Source of the DNA: Rhodopirellula sp.
GTDB lineage: Bacteria; Planctomycetota; Planctomycetia; Pirellulales; Pirellulaceae
NCBI GenBank assembly: GCA_002712845.1
Contig: PAUV01000002.1
Location: 84,272 to 95,239 of the forward strand
Length of the DNA stretch: 10,968 nucleotides
Reading direction: 5' to 3'
The position numbers and the translations under genes were made by a program. Position 1 is the first letter of the stretch. Each line of letters opens with the position of its first letter. The notes beneath the pieces were generated by a model, which worked only from the letters and a program-made list of their open reading frames with translations, did not search any database and had not been told where the DNA came from. Shown in pieces: positions 8,601 to 10,968 of the stretch.

Positions 8601-9541
8601 ACGTTTGTTACATATCCGGATAGAATCGGATTCAGGTAAGCATCCAGAACCGTTGTTTCCGTACGCGATACGTACTTGATCAGTGGTGACACTTCACTGG
8701 AGCGGGAGATGTTTTGGAATCCTGACTTCTTGGCCAATTCTTCGATCCGTCGTTCATGCTCATCGTTGACATGGGAATGCAGAAGACAAATTGCGAGTGA
8801 ATCGACTCCATCACTTTTGAGCTTGGAGAGGATAGCGGTCACTGAATCAATGTCCATTGGCTGAATGACCGATCCATTGGCATCAAGCCTTTCATCAATT
8901 TCCAGGACGTGGTCTGTGAGCGGGGGATTCTTTTTAATGGAGAGTGAGAAAAGGTCAGGCCGATCCTGTTCACCGATCCGAAGGATGTCAGCGAAACCCT
9001 TCGTTACCAGTACTGCTGTGCTTGCGCCTCCGCGGGTCAATAGCGCATTGGTGCCACGGGTCGTTCCGAGCCGAACGTCGAGAGCGGGCAACGGATTATC
9101 CAAAGGAATACCGAGCAGTAGTCGAGTTGCCAGAACGGGTGCTTCAAGATTGGCGTTGAGTTCAATGACTAACTTTTCATTCGTGGCATTGCGAGATTCG
9201 CCACCCGACACTGTTCCGATGTTGCTGGGGTTTTCTTGATTGGACTCGCCAGCATTGTTTTCACCGAACGTCAGTATCCCATTTTCGTGTTTAGTGATCT
9301 TCCCAAGTGGTCGCCGCTGTCCCTTGGAATCAAGGATGGCTACTGTGGCATTTTTCCAGAACCCGGAGATGTCGTGTCCGGCAAGTTCGGTTGCGCGGAA
9401 GCTATGGCTGGTAATCCATCCTTCGATCTTTGCTCGGATCACTCCACTGCTCAGTACCTTCGTGTGGTGTCGCGTTGACCCATCAATGACGATGCAGTCA
9501 GTGAAGGTTCCGCCGACGTCTGCCCAAACTGTTACTGTCAT
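5642..9541 (-). CDS. Fused HyuA-HyuB 5-oxoprolinase family protein
   Basis: This 1299-residue cytoplasmic enzyme joins both hydantoinase/oxoprolinase halves in one chain, as in eukaryote-type ATP-dependent 5-oxoprolinase (about 1,290 residues), which opens 5-oxo-L-proline to glutamate using ATP. The HyuA half starts with the phosphate-binding DVGGTFTD (8-15) and continues with LGTTRGTNALLTR (158-170), GLDMGGTSTDVSRYEG (372-387), AGGGSICHYNS (414-424), ESAGANPGPACYGRGG (433-448) and VGFGGAAGQH (532-541). The HyuB half (about 773-1297) has SNDPYAGGSHLPDV (862-875), RAHHAEIGGRTPGSMPP (906-922), YETIGGGSGA (1159-1168), RFAIRRESGGSG (1203-1214) and a terminal ETPGGGGWGD. An unusual 115-residue segment (about 40-155) separates the first two HyuA motifs. 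Relatives act on hydantoins, acetone or acetophenone, so the substrate is not proven. The ATG at 9541 lies inside the trkA stop (ATGA, 4-bp overlap) without a Shine-Dalgarno, implying co-transcription and translational coupling. The frame is intact. Confidence 0.9.
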   Translation of the reverse strand: MTVTVWADVGGTFTDCIVIDGSTRHHTKVLSSGVIRAKIEGWITSHSFRATELAGHDISGFWKNATVAILDSKGQRRPLGKITKHENGILTFGENNAGESNQENPSNIGTVSGGESRNATNEKLVIELNANLEAPVLATRLLLGIPLDNPLPALDVRLGTTRGTNALLTRGGASTAVLVTKGFADILRIGEQDRPDLFSLSIKKNPPLTDHVLEIDERLDANGSVIQPMDIDSVTAILSKLKSDGVDSLAICLLHSHVNDEHERRIEELAKKSGFQNISRSSEVSPLIKYVSRTETTVLDAYLNPILSGYVTNVWQQFGGDSQCRLRLMTSNGKLVSPAAFRGRDSILSGPAGGVVALGHVAERADAKNAIGLDMGGTSTDVSRYEGRVGRRYESRVAGVRVMTAMMDIETVAAGGGSICHYNSEQRLAVGPESAGANPGPACYGRGGPLTVTDVNLLLGRVPEKRFPFPLNRQAATEALQSVLQQIHPKSGLNSTEQLAEGFFSIAVTHMAEAVRTVSTAQGCDVRNMVLVGFGGAAGQHLCRVARVLGMKRILDHPDSGMLSALGMGLADQGQVVTQGIYELLKDLTPESIQATAARLTQDAKQQLKDELEPGQQLNHILEADLRYQGTEASLSIPLSPTETLQERFHQKHNKIFGYIQADRAVELAALRCDATLQSEHKPFYEHQPTAVGTAGTAKIWHEGQWLEAQQIDRDSLPQAKIISGPAMIVGDHSTLVVEPGWQASKIRDGILEVTCSGTDVTLENVNFETEPQKLTSDPVLLAVIARRLQGIADAMGEVLRRTAISVNVKERRDYSCAVFRHDGSLIANAPHVPVHLGAMGHTVRQVMEQFPEMSPHDCYLSNDPYAGGSHLPDVTAITPVFCDPQMSNCDTEAKKRPPDFYVASRAHHAEIGGRTPGSMPPNATSLAEEGVVIRNFALVKSGNNHEVDLKRLLSTGRYPSRCVGENLADIAAQQAAGAHGVQALTELAQQYSVKTIDTFMGKILDLAGDSMQRWIKKLPTCPMNFEDHLDDGSHISTTIKRDKNHLDVCFDTSPVHPHGFNATPAIVTAATLYVLRCVSGSDLPLCDGVLRDVTIRIPDGMLDPPHHADPTRCAAVVAGNVETSQRIVDVLLGALGVAAASQGTMNNVLIGDSTFGYYETIGGGSGATAARSGADAVHTHMTNTRITDPEILESRLPVRLRRFAIRRESGGSGIHRGGDGMIREFEFMKPLVISLLTGRRNVGPYGAAGGTPGKVGRNLLIHDGKTESLAATASLSVVAGDRLIIETPGGGGWGDASV

Positions 9542-10881
9542 GAGTTAAACAAAGCCAGGCTTTCTTTGGCTGCTGGTTGATCAATCAACGCGACAGCAAC
9601 ATCGCCCGGTTGAAGGGTGTCATTAGCGGTTGGGACACGAACAAAACCATTGCGTTCAACAGCGGCAATCAAGCAGCGGCCTGAAAGAGGCAGTTCTGCC
9701 AAGGTTGCTTGGGTAACTTGTGTACCCTCGGACACTTCCAGTTCATAGATTCCGATAGTGCCGTTTGGAATTCGACTTTGGCTGATGATGGCACCCTCAT
9801 TTAGAAATCCGAGGATTTGCCGGGCTGCAACATCGCGTTCACTGACAGCCCGATCGATGCCCAATTTGCCGACGACGTTGGCATAGTCAGGACGTCCTAC
9901 CACGCACATCACGCGTGCTGCTCCCAGTTCGCGGGCTTCGACCCCTGCCATGATGTTGCTCTCATCACTGCCGGTACAGGCAACAAAGTAGTCAACTGTC
10001 CCGCCGCCCTCGTCTTCCAGCACGCTGCGTCGATTGGCATTGGCGTGGATGACAGTCACCCCGGGTAACAGTTTCGCCAACCGATTGCAATGCTCACGAT
10101 CACGTTCCAGCAACACAATCCGATAATCACGGCGGCTAAGTGAGTCGGCAAGGTGATAACCCGTTTCACCGCCACCCGCGATCATTACGCGCTGTTTGAG
10201 GTGCAAATCCGATTCGGAAACAAACATGCTTCTTGTTTTCGTAATGACCTCCGGGGCACCAATCAGGCTGACCCGGTCACCGCCGTGCAATTCATCCTCG
10301 CCGCTGGCGATCCACATGCGGCCTTCTCGGGCAATTGATCCAATTCGCACGGCCCCAGATATTTTCAGGTCTCGTAGTTTGTGTCCCGCGCTAACCGATT
10401 TACCATCAACTTCGACTTCGTAGACCTCCAATTGACCGCGAGCGAAATGCTCCAATGGAATTGCGTCTGGATTCCGGATGGCACGGGCCAATTCGAATGC
10501 AGAAAGCTGCTCAAGGCTAAGCAGACTGTCGATGTTGAAATGCCGTTGATAGTCAAATGTACTTAGATCGTGAAAAGCAGGGGCATAAACGCGGGCAATA
10601 CTTCGGCGTGCCCCCAGTTCCTTTGCCATACTGGCTGCAACGATGTTGACTTCATCGTCGCCAGTGACCGCAAGGCACATGTCCGCCGAACTGACTTCGG
10701 CCTGAAATAAAACAGTGCTCCTCGATGCGCTGCCGACAATCGCTTTGACATCCAATTCGTTGTTGATGCGTTGAACATTGGCTGCGTTGCTATCCACAAC
10801 GGTAACGCTATGCCCGCGTCTGCACAGCATGTCCGCAACCCAGCGGCCCACTGTTCCAGCACCAAGAGTCAGAACTCGCAT
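9538..10881 (-). CDS. trkA: Trk potassium uptake NAD-binding protein TrkA
   Basis: This 447-residue protein is the cytoplasmic gating subunit of Trk-type K+ uptake; it assembles as a ring beneath the TrkH/TrkG channel and responds to nucleotides. It has the full double layout of long TrkA (458 residues in E. coli). First RCK_N: Rossmann motif GAGTVG at 7-12, with acidic D30 at the end of strand 2 favouring NAD(H). First RCK_C is at about 145-215. Second RCK_N: GGGETG at 236-241, with E259 in the matching acidic position. Second RCK_C is at about 370-440. There is no signal peptide or membrane segment, as expected. No trkH or trkG lies within the window, so its membrane partner must be elsewhere or beyond the right edge. 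The start is the ATG at 10881, immediately before the MRVLTLGAG strand; no Shine-Dalgarno is seen. Its TGA overlaps the start of the downstream oxoprolinase-family gene by 4 bp. Confidence 0.95.
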   Translation of the reverse strand: MRVLTLGAGTVGRWVADMLCRRGHSVTVVDSNAANVQRINNELDVKAIVGSASRSTVLFQAEVSSADMCLAVTGDDEVNIVAASMAKELGARRSIARVYAPAFHDLSTFDYQRHFNIDSLLSLEQLSAFELARAIRNPDAIPLEHFARGQLEVYEVEVDGKSVSAGHKLRDLKISGAVRIGSIAREGRMWIASGEDELHGGDRVSLIGAPEVITKTRSMFVSESDLHLKQRVMIAGGGETGYHLADSLSRRDYRIVLLERDREHCNRLAKLLPGVTVIHANANRRSVLEDEGGGTVDYFVACTGSDESNIMAGVEARELGAARVMCVVGRPDYANVVGKLGIDRAVSERDVAARQILGFLNEGAIISQSRIPNGTIGIYELEVSEGTQVTQATLAELPLSGRCLIAAVERNGFVRVPTANDTLQPGDVAVALIDQPAAKESLALFNS

Positions 10882-10968
10882 GAAATTCAGTCTGTATGAA
10901 AGGGAATGAACAGGCTTTAGCCGTCAAGCAGTCGCGGTGAATCTGTCACGATTGCGAGAGGGATCAGC
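10882..10968. other. Region upstream of trkA at right edge
   Basis: No gene is recognised here. On the minus strand two reading frames enter from the right edge and stop at 10924-10926 (TGA) and 10917-10919 (TAA); either could be the tail of an upstream gene, which would make trkA the second gene of an operon, but 14-16 residues are too few to identify. A TTGACG hexamer at 10922-10927 (minus strand) resembles a -35 box, but no convincing -10 box follows at proper spacing. Confidence 0.3.

Noticed and set aside
8865..9239. Plus-strand open frame of 124 codons
   Set aside because: It is antisense to the conserved HyuA half of the oxoprolinase gene, Ser/Arg-rich and without a domain; a by-product of the coding sequence on the other strand.
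10911..10927. TTGACG hexamer and GGCT-AA-AGCC mini-palindrome upstream of trkA as a promoter/operator
   Set aside because: No -10 box lies at 16-18 bp spacing (the nearest, CATACA, is at 23), and the inverted repeat has only 4-bp arms.
1..10968. A defence, phage, CRISPR or mobile-element system
   Set aside because: No transposase, integrase, nuclease, helicase or repeat array is present on either strand; all long frames are explained by five metabolic, transport or export genes.

Overview
The window looks like chromosomal DNA from a planctomycete (phylum Planctomycetota). The strongest evidence is the left half. It carries a giant secreted protein with the planctomycete cytochrome-like PSCyt1 domain plus DUF1549 and DUF1553, next to a Tat-exported DUF1501 protein and a secreted sulfatase. 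This gene set is abundant in planctomycetes and rare elsewhere. Base composition is about half G+C, and none of the five starts has a recognisable Shine-Dalgarno sequence, which also fits that phylum. Genus and species cannot be read from the sequence.

All five genes lie on the minus strand, so transcription runs from right to left. From right to left they are: trkA, the cytoplasmic NAD(H)-binding regulator of Trk potassium uptake (9538-10881); a fused HyuA-HyuB protein of the 5-oxoprolinase/hydantoinase family (5642-9541), whose ATG overlaps the trkA stop codon in an ATGA junction; a 331-bp intergenic stretch (5311-5641) with a perfect 14-bp palindrome and a possible promoter; the PSCyt1/DUF1549/DUF1553 protein (1744-5310); the DUF1501 protein (234-1691); and the first 59 codons of a sulfatase that runs off the left edge (1-179).

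There are probably two transcription units. Unit one is trkA-oxoprolinase, which may be translationally coupled. A K+-uptake regulator paired with an enzyme that could release glutamate, the usual counter-ion of K+, suggests a link to osmotic balance, but this is inference. Unit two is the exported triad, with gaps of only 52 and 54 bp. It probably works outside the cytoplasm, perhaps on sulfated polysaccharide; the biochemical roles of DUF1549, DUF1553 and DUF1501 are not established. I found no RNA genes, CRISPR arrays, insertion sequences, phage genes or broken genes. Apart from the odd pairing of trkA with an oxoprolinase-type gene, this is fairly ordinary planctomycete core and accessory content.
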